A stretch of 64,000 bases of DNA from Nocardia terrae (GTDB taxonomy: Bacteria > Actinomycetota > Actinomycetes > Mycobacteriales > Mycobacteriaceae). The notes beneath the pieces were generated by a model. The model saw only the letters and a list, made by a program, of their open reading frames with translations. It was not told where the DNA came from and did no database searches. Every line of letters begins with the position of its first letter. The first letter of the stretch is position 1. The position numbers were made by a program, and so were the translations under genes. Of this stretch, positions 34,816-44,371 are shown piece by piece. The stretch lies in assembly GCF_009760405.1 (NCBI RefSeq), contig NZ_WRPP01000004.1, positions 787,697-851,696 on the forward strand, given 5' to 3'.

Positions 34816-35400
34816 GTGAGCAACCCGAATTCGCCGTCCGGCGGTCCGCCGCTGCGGGCCCTGGCGATGGTTCTGATCGCGCTGGCCATCGTGTTCGCCG
34901 GTCTGGGCGCGATGTCACTGTCGAGTTCGGACTCCTCGGACACGAGTGCCTCCGGCTCGCAGTCCAGTAGCGCGGCACCCACCACCACTGCGGCACAGCA
35001 GAATTCGGCGCAGGCCACCACGGCCCCCGTGCTGCCGACCACTACCGCGGCTCAGCCCACGACCACGACGGCCGCACCCACCACGACGACGGCCGCGCCC
35101 ACGACGACGGCGTCCGGCGTCGACAAGGCCCTGCCCGTACGGGTTTACAACAACGGCACCGTCGCGGGCCTGGCCAAGAAGACCGGCGATCAACTCACCG
35201 CCGACGGTTTCAACGTGACCGAGGTGGGCAACTACCCCAACGGTGTCATTCCGAAAACCACCGTCTACTACGGCAGTTCGCCCAAGGAGCAGGCGCTGGC
35301 CCAGGCCATCGCCGCCGAGCTGGGCTGCTCGGCCGAACCCCGATTCCCCGGTATCGCGGACTCGCCCTCCGGCGTCATCGTCATCGTCACCGGGGGCTGA
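34816..35400 (+). CDS. LytR C-terminal domain envelope protein (VirR/Rv0431-like)
   Basis: 194 residues from a GTG 17 bases after the DUF3263 stop. One N-terminal membrane helix (~residues 13-35) and a low-complexity Ser/Thr/Ala/Pro linker with PTTTTAAP repeats lead to a LytR_C domain (~100-194: LPVRVYNNGTVAGLAKKTGDQL and VYYGSSPKEQALAQAIA). The Cys in ELGCSAEP is notable outside the cell. The M. tuberculosis counterpart VirR is linked to cell-envelope remodelling and vesicle release. Same order as Rv0430-Rv0431-sodC. Confidence 0.88.
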   Translation: MSNPNSPSGGPPLRALAMVLIALAIVFAGLGAMSLSSSDSSDTSASGSQSSSAAPTTTAAQQNSAQATTAPVLPTTTAAQPTTTTAAPTTTTAAPTTTASGVDKALPVRVYNNGTVAGLAKKTGDQLTADGFNVTEVGNYPNGVIPKTTVYYGSSPKEQALAQAIAAELGCSAEPRFPGIADSPSGVIVIVTGG

Positions 35401-35550
35401 GCGCGCGTTCCCACCCACTTTTCCGAACCGACAGAACACCCGGATGGCCCCTCCACGGGGCGAGTGCTCGGCTCTGGCATCATCTTGTCCGGTACGAACT
35501 ATGTCCACCCTGCTTTCCCGATAAACTCGGACTCGTAAAGGAGTTCCCCG

Positions 35551-36219
35551 ATGGCCTCGTCCTCAACTCGTCGCCCGTCCTGGTGGACTGTTGCTCCGGT
35601 GCTCGCGGTCGCGGCCCTCGGTCTCACCGCCTGCTCCAACAGCCAGGAATCGAGTGACGTCAAGGGGACGACCCCGCCGGTGTTCACCAGCTCGGCCGCC
35701 CCGGCCGGAACTCCGAGTGGACTCGGCAATGCCGCCGAGCCGCGCGACTCGGTCTCGGCCACCCTCAAGGACTCCAACGGCCAGACCGTCGGCACCGCGA
35801 CCTTCACCAGCAACGGCGGCCACCTCGAGGTGATCGTGGAGGCGCACGGCCTCAAGCCCGGCTTCCACGGCCTGCACCTGCACTCGGTCGGCAAGTGCGA
35901 GCCCAACTCCGTCGCCCCCGCGGGCGGCGCGCCCGGCGATTTCCTTTCCGCCGGTGGCCACCTGCAGGTCGGCGAGGCCAACGCGCACCCCTCCAGCGGT
36001 GACCTCACCTCGCTCGAGGTGCTCAAGGACGGCACCGCCAAGCTGAGCACCACCACCGACTCCGTCACCCTGGACGAGATCAAGGGCAAGGCCCTGATCA
36101 TCCACGCCGGCGCCGACAACTTCGGCAACATCCCCAACCGGTACGCGCCCGCACCGGATGCGGACACCCTCGCGACCGGCGACGCGGGCGCTCGGGTCGC
36201 CTGCGGCGTCGTCGCCTGA
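35551..36219 (+). CDS. sodC: Cu/Zn-type superoxide dismutase lipoprotein
   Basis: 222 residues. A signal peptide ends in the lipobox LTAC (residues ~26-29), so it is anchored outside the membrane. The copper-site motifs HGLHLHSVGKC, SAGGH and HAGADNFGN are present, and paired Cys (KCE and RVACGV) can form the usual disulfide. The zinc loop after SAGGH is much shortened (LQVGEANAHPSSGD), as in mycobacterial SodC, which binds copper without zinc. It detoxifies superoxide at the cell surface. The ATG has AAAGGAG 8 bases upstream. Confidence 0.94.
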   Translation: MASSSTRRPSWWTVAPVLAVAALGLTACSNSQESSDVKGTTPPVFTSSAAPAGTPSGLGNAAEPRDSVSATLKDSNGQTVGTATFTSNGGHLEVIVEAHGLKPGFHGLHLHSVGKCEPNSVAPAGGAPGDFLSAGGHLQVGEANAHPSSGDLTSLEVLKDGTAKLSTTTDSVTLDEIKGKALIIHAGADNFGNIPNRYAPAPDADTLATGDAGARVACGVVA

Positions 36220-36237
36220 ACCCTATTGAGGTGAGTC

Positions 36238-37386
36238 ATGGCCGGGGCAGGCATTTCGAAGGTCCCCTTCAACTCATCGCCCCGGCCCACGCTCGGCGTG
36301 GAATGGGAGGTCGCGCTCGTCGACAAGCGCACGCGCGACCTGTCCAACACGGCCGCAGCCGTTTTCGAGGCCTGCGGTGATCTGCGGGCCTGGGACGGCA
36401 CCCCGCAGATCACCAAGGAACTGCTGAGGAACACCGTCGAGCTGGTCTCCGGCAAGCACGACACCGTGAGCGAGGTGGTCGACGAACTGCGCGCCACCCA
36501 GGACGTGGTGCGCCGCGCCGCCGACGAGGTCGGGGTCGACCTGTTCTGCGCGGGCACGCATCCCTTCGCGCAGTGGTCGACCCAACAGCTCACGCGCAGT
36601 GCGCATTACGACGAACTCATCGAGCGCACCCAGTGGTGGGGCCGCCAGATGCTCATCTGGGGCGTGCACGTGCACGTCGGAATCTCCCACCCGGAGAAGG
36701 TCTTCCCGATCCTCAACGCGCTGCTGCCGTCTTACCCGCACCTGCTGGCCCTGTCCGCCTCCTCGCCCATGTGGGCGGGCGTCGACACCGGCTACGCCAG
36801 CAACCGGGCGCTCATGTTCCAGCAGCTGCCCACCGCCGGGCTGCCGTTCCAGTTCGAAAACTGGGGCCAGTTCGAGGGATTCGTCCACGACCAGATGAAA
36901 ACCGGTGTGTTCGAACAGGTCGGCGGCATGCACTGGGACATCCGGCCCGCGCCCAAGTGGGGCACCATCGAGGTCCGCATCTGCGACGGCACCCCCACCA
37001 AGTCCGAACTGGCCGCCATCGTGGCGCTGATCCACTGCCTCATAGTCGATCTCGATCGGCGGGTGGAATCCGGTGAGCCGTTGCCGGCCATCCTGCCGCC
37101 GTGGCACGTGCAGGAAAACAAGTGGCGCGCAGCGCGATACGGGCTGGACGCCATCATCATCACCGACGCCGCGAGCAATGAGCGACTGGTCACCGACGAC
37201 CTGATGGAACTGCTCAACCGGCTCGAACCGACCGCCAAGAGCCTCGGCTGCGAGAACGAGCTGGCCCTGGTCGCCGACATCCCCAAGAAGGGCGCGTCCT
37301 ATCAGCGGCAGCGCCGGGTGGCCGCGGCCGCCCAGGGCGATCTGATCGCGGTGGTCGACTCGCTGGTGCACGAGCTCGAGCAGTGA
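36238..37386 (+). CDS. Carboxylate-amine ligase / glutamate-cysteine ligase type 2 (YbdK-like)
   Basis: 382 residues of the GCS2 family. The start is LGVEWEVALVD (glutamate/ATP-binding Glu residues), followed by CAGTHPFAQW, VHVHVGISHPEK and GTIEVRICDGTPT. The ATG follows GAGGTGAG 15 bases past sodC, so they are likely cotranscribed. YbdK enzymes ligate glutamate to cysteine weakly; actinobacteria use mycothiol, so the real substrate is uncertain. Counterpart of M. tuberculosis Rv0433 by position. Confidence 0.9.
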   Translation: MAGAGISKVPFNSSPRPTLGVEWEVALVDKRTRDLSNTAAAVFEACGDLRAWDGTPQITKELLRNTVELVSGKHDTVSEVVDELRATQDVVRRAADEVGVDLFCAGTHPFAQWSTQQLTRSAHYDELIERTQWWGRQMLIWGVHVHVGISHPEKVFPILNALLPSYPHLLALSASSPMWAGVDTGYASNRALMFQQLPTAGLPFQFENWGQFEGFVHDQMKTGVFEQVGGMHWDIRPAPKWGTIEVRICDGTPTKSELAAIVALIHCLIVDLDRRVESGEPLPAILPPWHVQENKWRAARYGLDAIIITDAASNERLVTDDLMELLNRLEPTAKSLGCENELALVADIPKKGASYQRQRRVAAAAQGDLIAVVDSLVHELEQ

Positions 37387-37547
37387 AGACCGTCTTTCAC
37401 GGTTGTGATTTCGGTTACGCCGACCTGCGTGCGCTGTACGCGTGGCCAGCGATGATAAATCGCTGACCGGGGGCTGTTCACCGGAGGTAGCCGCCCGCGT
37501 TCAACTGGCCATGGGGGTCGCGTTCATGCGGCGTTTACTATGGCTGG

Positions 37548-38906
37548 ATGTTGCTCGACGACCCGCGCACCCGAAACGGCGACGCAGCACGCCGCCAGGG
37601 GGCGTGGATCTCGTCGCCGCGGATACGGCTGACGGCCGCGCTGGCCGCGGGGGCCGTACTGCTGATCGCGCTCCAGATCGTCGCCTCCCGGCATCACTTC
37701 GTCGGTCCCCTCGAGAGCATCTGGGACGACTTCGCGGGCAATGCCAAATCCTTCACCGTGCCGTGGGCCGGGCTCGGGCTCGCGCTCATCGGGCTGCCCT
37801 GGCGGCGGCGCGGCCTCGCGGTCGGCGCGGCGCTCGGCATCGACCTTGTGTACCAAGCGATTCGGTCGCTCAACGGCGGACCGCTCGCCATGGGCAACGG
37901 GCCGGTCCTCGTGCTCATCGCCATCGTGGTGCTCGCGCTGTGGAAGTGGCAGGGCGCCGAACGGGCCAACGCGCTGCACGCGGGCGCGCTCGGGCTGCTG
38001 CTGGTGCTGTCCAGCAAGGTCGCCGACGTGTGGCTGGGCATCACCGTGCTGGCCGGGCCGCGGGTGCTCGACGAGCACATCATCCTGGTCGACCACGCGC
38101 TGGGCGACCCGTCCTGGATGATGGGGCAGCTCGTCGACTGGCTCGGGCCGATCGCTTCCTCGGTGCTGCACTGGGTCTACATCGAGCTGCCGCTCGGCGC
38201 GATGATCGTGACCATCTGGCAGCTGCGCAATGTGGTGAAGACCGGCGAATGGCCCCGGCACTACCTGGTCCGCACCTTCCTGGTGCTGGGTCTGATCGGG
38301 CCCATCTTCTACGTCGTTTTCCCCGTCGTCGGGCCGATTTTCGCGTACGGCGCGGACGGGCACGCCTTCTCGCTCGGCCAGTTCTGGCCGAATGCGGTAC
38401 CGCCGGTTGATCTTTCGCCCGGATCGATCGCCTTCGACCACTACACCCCGCGCAACTGCATGCCCTCGCTGCACACCGCCTGGGCGCTGTCGATCTTCAT
38501 CCACTCCCGGCGCGACCCCTTCACCGGCGCGCCCGCACCCACCTGGCTGCGCTGGGGCGGCGCCTTCTGGCTGATCGCCACCCTGTCGGCGACCCTCGGC
38601 TTCGGCTACCACTACGGCGCGGACCTGGTCGCGGGCGCGGTGCTGTGCCTGACCATCGAATCCGCTCTGCGCGCACCCGAACGCGGCTGGGACCGCGCCC
38701 GGATCCAGCTCGTGTCGGCCGGGGCGGCGCTGTTCGCCGGACTGCTGCTCGCCTACCGGTACCTGTCGGTCGGCTTCGCCGAGCATCCGGTGCCGGCCGG
38801 CGTGATCGTGCTCGGCCTGTTCGCCGGGTTCGTGACGGCCTTCTACCGCACCTGGTTCGCGAACGCTCCGGCTCCGGTCCCCACCCTCGAAACCGCGCGC
38901 GCCTGA
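37548..38906 (+). CDS. PAP2-superfamily membrane protein (Aur1/inositolphosphotransferase-like)
   Basis: 452 residues with ~11 hydrophobic segments. The phosphatase/transferase site is intact: RNCMPSLHTAWA (domain 2, catalytic His) at ~300 and GFGYHYGADLVAG (domain 3, His/Asp) at ~345. The arrangement resembles inositolphosphotransferase-type PAP2 proteins that move phospho-head groups between lipids. TACTAT six bases before the ATG suggests a leaderless transcript. Lipid substrate unknown. The 161 bases before it hold no gene. Confidence 0.85.
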   Translation: MLLDDPRTRNGDAARRQGAWISSPRIRLTAALAAGAVLLIALQIVASRHHFVGPLESIWDDFAGNAKSFTVPWAGLGLALIGLPWRRRGLAVGAALGIDLVYQAIRSLNGGPLAMGNGPVLVLIAIVVLALWKWQGAERANALHAGALGLLLVLSSKVADVWLGITVLAGPRVLDEHIILVDHALGDPSWMMGQLVDWLGPIASSVLHWVYIELPLGAMIVTIWQLRNVVKTGEWPRHYLVRTFLVLGLIGPIFYVVFPVVGPIFAYGADGHAFSLGQFWPNAVPPVDLSPGSIAFDHYTPRNCMPSLHTAWALSIFIHSRRDPFTGAPAPTWLRWGGAFWLIATLSATLGFGYHYGADLVAGAVLCLTIESALRAPERGWDRARIQLVSAGAALFAGLLLAYRYLSVGFAEHPVPAGVIVLGLFAGFVTAFYRTWFANAPAPVPTLETARA

Positions 38907-38928
38907 ACGTCTCCCGAGCAGACGGGAC

Positions 38929-40251
38929 TCAGTCGTCCGCGCTCGTTCCGGTCGCGGTATCGGGTGTAGCGGGCAGCGGCCGGGCACGGCGCAGTACCAA
39001 CAGCCCGGCCAGACAACCCGCGGCCACCAAAACCGCCGTCCACCCCGGGGTCTCGGTGCTGCCCGACGTCACCGTGCACACCGCCGCGTGCCCGGGGGAT
39101 TGCAGCGCGTATTCGCCCCGGGCCACATAGTCGCGCATGCCCAGCACCGCGGACGGCACGAAGATCACCATGGTGCCCAGCACCCGGCTCGGCACGTAGC
39201 GCGGCCGCGCCGAGGTGAGCCCGAAACCGATGAGCCAGGACACGATCGCCGCGCCGCCGACGATCAGCCACGCCATATCGGTGTCGGAGGTCAGGGCCGT
39301 GGAGACGCCGAGCACGATCGCCGCCGCCAGGCACGCCCGCGGCGCACCGACCCTGGTGCCCGTCCACATCCCGAACGCGGTCACCGCCACCAGCAGCGGA
39401 ATCGACCACGCGGGCAGTTCGGCCGCTACCGTGGCCGCCCCGACCGCGCTGAGCCCCACCGCCAGCAGCACGATCTCGCCGTCGCGGCCCGGCAGCAGCA
39501 TGGCCGCGATCATCGCGGTGCCGACCGCCGTCACCACGGCGAGCCCGATGCCCGCCTGATTGCCGCCGTGCCGGGCCAGCCATTCCGCGCTGGCCAGCGT
39601 GATCAGCACCAGCACCACGCCCGCCAGAATCGGCGCCAGTGGCAGTTCGATCGACAGTCGTTGCGTGGCCGGGCGATTCCGGTAGGTCAGGAAGCCGAAC
39701 GCGACCAGGACCACGGCCAGCACGAGCATCCACCGCGGCGGCATATCGGTCGCGTGCCAGTGCAGGATCGACGACTCGTCGATGCCGCCGCCGATCCGCG
39801 GCACCGGATTCACCGAACCCAGCAGCAGGCTGATCAGAATGCCCAGCGTCCACCCGAACGCGGGCAGCCGATGATGCAGCACCGCCGCGCCCAGCGCCCC
39901 CAGCACCAGCCCGCCCGCCAGCGAATCGATGAAATTCATGGTGGACAGCGAGGAATGCGGGTCCGCGGCGTGCCCGAAGGAGTGATTGGCCAGCAGCACC
40001 AGCAGCCCGCCCAGCGTCGTCCCCCACGAGACCTTGGTACTGCCCAGGGTGGTGAGCAGCACCGCCGCGATCATGGCGACCAGCACACCCGCCGACACCG
40101 CCCGCGGCAGGCTGTAGGCCAGCAGATCCAGTTGCAGCGCGGAAGTCTGTGAGGTCCAGCCGAAGTCGATCGGCAATGCCAACGCCAACCCGGCAACCGT
40201 CGCGGTAACCAGCGCCGTGATCGTCTCGGCGGCGACCTGATACGACCTCAC
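38929..40251 (-). CDS. Hypothetical polytopic membrane protein
   Basis: 440 residues with about 12-13 hydrophobic helices spaced through the whole length; conserved-looking loops contain NHSFGHAADPHSSLSTMNFID and NPVPRIGGGIDESSILHWHATDMPPRW. I do not recognise the family; no transporter signature is clear. The His/Asp-rich loop between helices 5 and 6 could bind metal. The stop is 22 bases from the convergent PAP2 stop. The 86 bases upstream to the next gene lack a terminator. Confidence 0.8.
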   Translation of the reverse strand: MRSYQVAAETITALVTATVAGLALALPIDFGWTSQTSALQLDLLAYSLPRAVSAGVLVAMIAAVLLTTLGSTKVSWGTTLGGLLVLLANHSFGHAADPHSSLSTMNFIDSLAGGLVLGALGAAVLHHRLPAFGWTLGILISLLLGSVNPVPRIGGGIDESSILHWHATDMPPRWMLVLAVVLVAFGFLTYRNRPATQRLSIELPLAPILAGVVLVLITLASAEWLARHGGNQAGIGLAVVTAVGTAMIAAMLLPGRDGEIVLLAVGLSAVGAATVAAELPAWSIPLLVAVTAFGMWTGTRVGAPRACLAAAIVLGVSTALTSDTDMAWLIVGGAAIVSWLIGFGLTSARPRYVPSRVLGTMVIFVPSAVLGMRDYVARGEYALQSPGHAAVCTVTSGSTETPGWTAVLVAAGCLAGLLVLRRARPLPATPDTATGTSADD

Positions 40252-40337
40252 CTGCGCAAAGTTACCGGCGATAGCCGGACCGGTCGGTTCGACTCGCCTA
40301 CTTTGCGAAGATTAGGCAAACGTACTGAATGGTCTTG

Positions 40338-42608
40338 TTAGACGTAGCCGGAGGGATCTCCCGGCGGGCCGGGCTTGTCACGCTTGGCCGCGAACCGCCG
40401 AAGCTGCTCCACCTGAACCGGATCCAGCGAGGGCCGCACCGCATTGCGGGCGATCGCGACATCCTCGGCGGTGACCTGCCCGGCATCCACATCGCGCCGC
40501 ATCGCCGCCAGCGCCGCTTCCCGCAACAGGGCCGCACAGTCGGCGGCAGAAAAACCGTCGAGGTCGTCGGCCAGCCTGCGCAGGTTCACGTTCTTCGCCA
40601 AGGGCACTCCCTTGGCGGCCGCCTTCAGGACCTCGGCGCGACCCTCGGCATCCGGTGGCGGCACGAAGACCAACTTGTCCAATCGCCCGGGCCGGGTCAG
40701 CGCCGAATCGATCAGATCCGGCCGGTTGGTCGCGGCGACCACGACCACGTCGCGCAGCGGCTCGACGCCGTCCAGCTCGGTGAGCAGGGCGGCGACCACG
40801 CGGTCGGTCACGCCGGAATCCTGCGATTGCCCGCGCTGCGGTGCAAGCGCGTCCACCTCATCGAGGAAGATCAGCGAGGGCGCGGAATCCCGTGCCCGCT
40901 GGAACAACTCGCGCACGGCGCGTTCCGAGGCGCCGACCCACTTGTCCAAGAGTTCGGCACCCTTCACGGCGTGGACGCTCAGGTGCCCGGATCCGGCCAG
41001 CGCGCGCACCAGGAACGTCTTGCCGCAACCGGGCGGCCCGTACAGCAGCACCCCGCGCGGCGGCCTGATACCCAGGCGCTGGAACGAATCCGGATGCTTC
41101 AGTGGCCACAGCACCGCTTCGGTCAGTGCCTCCTTGGTGTCTTCCATATCGCCGACATCGTCGAGACTCAGATTGCCGATGAGCAATTCCTCGGACGAGG
41201 ATCGGGACAGCGGGCGAATCACCTCCAAAGCGCCGGTCAGATCCTCCTGCAGCAGTACGGGATCCACCGTGCGGTTGGTCCCTTGCCGCTCTCGCACAGC
41301 TCGTGCCGCCGCACGCAGCGCGGCCTCCCGCACCAGGGCCGCCAGGTCCGACACTACGAATCCCGGTGTCCGTAAGCCGATCTCATCCAGCTTCAGCCCG
41401 TCGGTCGGCGCCCGGCGCAGCAACTGCTCCAGGAGCGCGGTGCGCACACCCGCCGTCGGCAGCGGCAGTGACACCTCCCGGTCGAAAAGCTCGGGACTGC
41501 GCAGCCGGGCGTCGATGCCGACCGGATTCGACGTAGTGGCCAGCACGGCGACATTCGTCAACGCGACGGCCCGACGTAACTGGTCCAGGATCATGGCGGC
41601 CACCGGCTCGGCCTCGGACGGCAGCAGCGCGTCGATATCGGTGATCAGCAGAATGACCTTCTCGCCGGAGACGATGTCGCCGATCGTGTTCGACACCGCG
41701 CACAATCGATCCCCGGCCGCAGTCGCTCCGATCGAGGGACCGTCCATTTCCACCAACAGTCGATCACCCGACACCGCGCGGGCCAGCGTCGCCTTGCCGA
41801 CACCGGCAGGCCCGGTGATCAACACTCCCAAACGCGAGCTGGCGCCGAGGGCGTTCAACAACTTCGGCTCGTCCAACGCCAGACTCAGCCATTCCGTCAG
41901 CTTGGCGGCCTGGGCCTGGACTCCGGCCAGGTCCGCCACCGCCACCGCGGACGACGGGGCGGTGGTGACCGGCTGCTGCGGCGCGACACCGAGGGGCGCG
42001 GAAAGCGGCGCGTCGTCGAGCAGATCGTGAGGCGTATCCGTCGCGTCGATCGGCGCGCCCCGCGTCACCGCCGTACTCGGCCGGATGGTGACCGGTCCCG
42101 GATGCGGATCCGTGGCGACGACTCGCAAGACCTCCGCGGTCCAGGCGATACCCAAGCCCTTCAGGGCCTTTCGGGCCACGGACGGATTGTCGCTGGGCAG
42201 CAGATCACGCGGCAGCAGGGTGACGGTGTCGCCCACGGTCACGATCTTGCCGAGCAGGGCCTGTCGCAGCGTCTTTTCCGGAATTGTCGCCATGGCCAGG
42301 TCCGAACCGGTCACCGCCACCCGGCGCGCGTCGGACTCCGTCGCGCGCGCGATGGTCACGCCACCGCCGTCGCTCACGTTCGCGTTGGACAGGATCACCT
42401 CGTCGAGCAGCGCGACGGTGGGCGCGAATTTGTGCGTCGGCTTGAACGATCCGACGATGGCGGTCGTGCGCCGGCCGCCGATCAGCGTGACGCCGTCGCC
42501 GGGCCGCAACCCGAGCGCCATCAGGGCTTCCGGGTGCAGTCGCACCAATCCCCAGCGGGCGTCGCCACCCGACGAGTTCAGACGAGCTGTCAGCTTCTGT
42601 TCCGGCAC
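40338..42608 (-). CDS. CDC48/VCP-like double AAA ATPase
   Basis: 756 residues: an N-terminal double-psi-barrel/CDC48-N-like domain (~10-180: PGDGVTLIGGRRTTA), AAA module D1 (~235-460) and D2 (~475-756). D2 is canonical, with Walker A GPPGCGKT, Walker B LIFLDEVDAL and arginine-finger region RPGRLDKLVF. D1 has GPAGVGKA in place of GKT and ITDIDAL in place of DExD, so its hydrolysis may be weak. It likely unfolds or remodels proteins as a hexamer. Matches M. tuberculosis Rv0435c in place and size. Confidence 0.92.
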   Translation of the reverse strand: MPEQKLTARLNSSGGDARWGLVRLHPEALMALGLRPGDGVTLIGGRRTTAIVGSFKPTHKFAPTVALLDEVILSNANVSDGGGVTIARATESDARRVAVTGSDLAMATIPEKTLRQALLGKIVTVGDTVTLLPRDLLPSDNPSVARKALKGLGIAWTAEVLRVVATDPHPGPVTIRPSTAVTRGAPIDATDTPHDLLDDAPLSAPLGVAPQQPVTTAPSSAVAVADLAGVQAQAAKLTEWLSLALDEPKLLNALGASSRLGVLITGPAGVGKATLARAVSGDRLLVEMDGPSIGATAAGDRLCAVSNTIGDIVSGEKVILLITDIDALLPSEAEPVAAMILDQLRRAVALTNVAVLATTSNPVGIDARLRSPELFDREVSLPLPTAGVRTALLEQLLRRAPTDGLKLDEIGLRTPGFVVSDLAALVREAALRAAARAVRERQGTNRTVDPVLLQEDLTGALEVIRPLSRSSSEELLIGNLSLDDVGDMEDTKEALTEAVLWPLKHPDSFQRLGIRPPRGVLLYGPPGCGKTFLVRALAGSGHLSVHAVKGAELLDKWVGASERAVRELFQRARDSAPSLIFLDEVDALAPQRGQSQDSGVTDRVVAALLTELDGVEPLRDVVVVAATNRPDLIDSALTRPGRLDKLVFVPPPDAEGRAEVLKAAAKGVPLAKNVNLRRLADDLDGFSAADCAALLREAALAAMRRDVDAGQVTAEDVAIARNAVRPSLDPVQVEQLRRFAAKRDKPGPPGDPSGYV

Positions 42609-42648
42609 GCGTCAATTCTGCCCGCGCGAACCACGACTGGGCCCCGCC

Positions 42649-42720
42649 GCTCGCGAATTGCGGCCCAGCCGTGCTCGCGAATTGCGGCCCAGCCGCGCTC
42701 ACGAATAACGGCCCAGCCGT
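42649..42720. repeat. Three tandem 24-bp repeats
   Basis: Units at 42649-42672, 42673-42696 and 42697-42720. Each has the pattern GCTCGCGAAT...CGGCCCAGCC, the first two nearly identical, the third with a few changes; a weaker fourth copy may precede them (~42624). They fill the gap between the ATPase start and the pssA stop. Confidence 0.85.
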
Positions 42721-42725
42721 TGGGT

Positions 42726-43640
42726 TCAGCGGCTGTTGCGCTCGGGCACCCGCTCACGCGGACCCGGGCGGCGCAACCGCAGCCGGGCCGTCGACACTCG
42801 CGGCACCCGGCCGGCCAGCGGGCGCTGGCGGCGCTGGGAGCGGCGCTGCGCACGCCGCTCGGCGGGCTTGTGGTTCCAGGTCTCCGGCCGGGCGGCCACC
42901 CAGCGGGCGGAATGCACGGCGAAGGGGATGTGTCCCAGGTACAGCGCGACCAGCGCCATCATCAGGATGAGCGGGTAGGTGACCAGCAGCGCCGCGGCCA
43001 GACCGACCAGCACCAGCAGGATCGGCGCGGTGCGCGGGGCCACCGACACCGACTTCATGGCCAGGGTCGGCAGCGTGCTCACGCACAGCAGGCCGGTGAG
43101 CACGGTCCACACCGCCACCGCCGGGAAGCTCACCCACCAACCGTCGTGGAATTGCTCCGACAGCGCGATGGGCAGCAGCACGATCAGCGCGCCGGCGGGC
43201 GCGGGCACGCCGGTGAAGTACTCACGCTGCCAATCCGGCCGGTTGTCGTCGTCCATGAGCGTGTTGAAGCGGGCCAGCCGCAACACCATGCAGACCGCGA
43301 ACATGAGCGCCAGGATCCAGCCGATGCTGTCCTGGTGCAGGAAGGTCACGTACAGCACCAGTGCGGGCGCGACACCGAAGGCGATGGCGTCGGAGAGCGA
43401 ATCCAGCTCCGCACCCATCTTGGTGGTGGCGTCCAGCATGCGGGCGATGCGGCCGTCCAGCATGTCGAAGACCGCGGCCGCGCCGACCAGTGCGAGCGCG
43501 ATGCCGAGCTGGTTCTCCATGGCGAACTTGATCGATGACAGCCCCGAGCACAGCCCGAGGATGGTGATCATGCTCGGCAGCAGCCGGACGGTGCGATTGC
43601 GGCGACGCTGCTGAGTGGGCGCGGGCGCGAGTTGCTCCAT
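42726..43640 (-). CDS. pssA: CDP-diacylglycerol-serine O-phosphatidyltransferase
   Basis: 304 residues with ~8 membrane helices. The CDP-alcohol phosphotransferase motif is complete: D-G-x2-A-R-x8-G-x3-D-x3-D in DMLDGRIARMLDATTKMG and ELDSLSD (~60-82). A basic C-terminal tail of ~60 residues (RRAQRRSQRRQR) is cytoplasmic. It makes phosphatidylserine in the membrane. The ATG overlaps the psd stop by one base (TGATG), so the two enzymes are translationally coupled. Confidence 0.94.
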   Translation of the reverse strand: MEQLAPAPTQQRRRNRTVRLLPSMITILGLCSGLSSIKFAMENQLGIALALVGAAAVFDMLDGRIARMLDATTKMGAELDSLSDAIAFGVAPALVLYVTFLHQDSIGWILALMFAVCMVLRLARFNTLMDDDNRPDWQREYFTGVPAPAGALIVLLPIALSEQFHDGWWVSFPAVAVWTVLTGLLCVSTLPTLAMKSVSVAPRTAPILLVLVGLAAALLVTYPLILMMALVALYLGHIPFAVHSARWVAARPETWNHKPAERRAQRRSQRRQRPLAGRVPRVSTARLRLRRPGPRERVPERNSR

Positions 43641-44371
43641 CACGAATCCAGTTCGGCCAGCACCGTTTCCGCGCCGATGGTCCGCTGCCCCGGCGTGACC
43701 AGCAGCTCGGTACCGGCCGGGAAGTAGGTGTCCACGCGCGAACCGAAGCGGATCAGGCCGTAGGTGTCACCGATATTGATCTTGTCGCCCGCCTTGGCCT
43801 CGCACACGATGCGGCGCGCCAGCAGACCGGCGATCTGCACCACCACCACGCGCTGACCCGACGCGGTCTCGATGACCATGCTGTTGCGCTCGTTGCGGTC
43901 GCTGGCCTCCGGCAGATCCGCCGAGAGGAACTGGCCCTTCTGATAGGCGATCTGCTCGACCAGGCCGCTCACCGGCACCCGCTGCACGTGCACGTCCAGC
44001 ACCGACAGGAAGATGCTCACCCGCGGCAGCGGCGCGTCGCCCAGGCCCAGTTCGGCCGGCGGCACCGCGGTGTCGACCAGGGCGACCTCCCCGTCTGCGG
44101 GGGCCACGACCGCGCCCGCCCGGTTCGGCGGCACCCGGTGCGGGTGGCGGAAGAAGGTGGCGCAGGCCGCGGCCGCCAGCAAACCCGTGCGGCGCAGCCA
44201 CTTTCGCCGGTAACCCAGGGCGGCCACCGCCAGCGGCGCGGCCACGAACGGCAGACCCGCCGGATGCAGCGGCGGAATGGAGGATCGGACCAGGTCGGCG
44301 ACGTGACCGAGGCCGGTCTGTTCCGGAGTGCCGGGCGGGGTGGGTCGGCGGGCCACAAGCTCCTCTTTCAT
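43640..44371 (-). CDS. psd: Phosphatidylserine decarboxylase proenzyme
   Basis: 243 residues from the ATG at 44371, close to the mycobacterial length; longer in-frame starts add unrelated sequence. The core motifs VVAPADGEVALVD, FLSVLDVHVQRVPVSG and the self-cleavage site LIRFGSRVD are present, where Ser becomes the pyruvoyl group. One membrane-associated segment lies at ~40-60. Product phosphatidylethanolamine. It is followed by the overlapping pssA, so synthesis and decarboxylation of PS come from one operon. Confidence 0.94.
   Translation of the reverse strand: MKEELVARRPTPPGTPEQTGLGHVADLVRSSIPPLHPAGLPFVAAPLAVAALGYRRKWLRRTGLLAAAACATFFRHPHRVPPNRAGAVVAPADGEVALVDTAVPPAELGLGDAPLPRVSIFLSVLDVHVQRVPVSGLVEQIAYQKGQFLSADLPEASDRNERNSMVIETASGQRVVVVQIAGLLARRIVCEAKAGDKINIGDTYGLIRFGSRVDTYFPAGTELLVTPGQRTIGAETVLAELDS

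Noticed and set aside
42649..42720. CRISPR array
   Set aside because: Repeats are directly tandem with no spacers and only three units.
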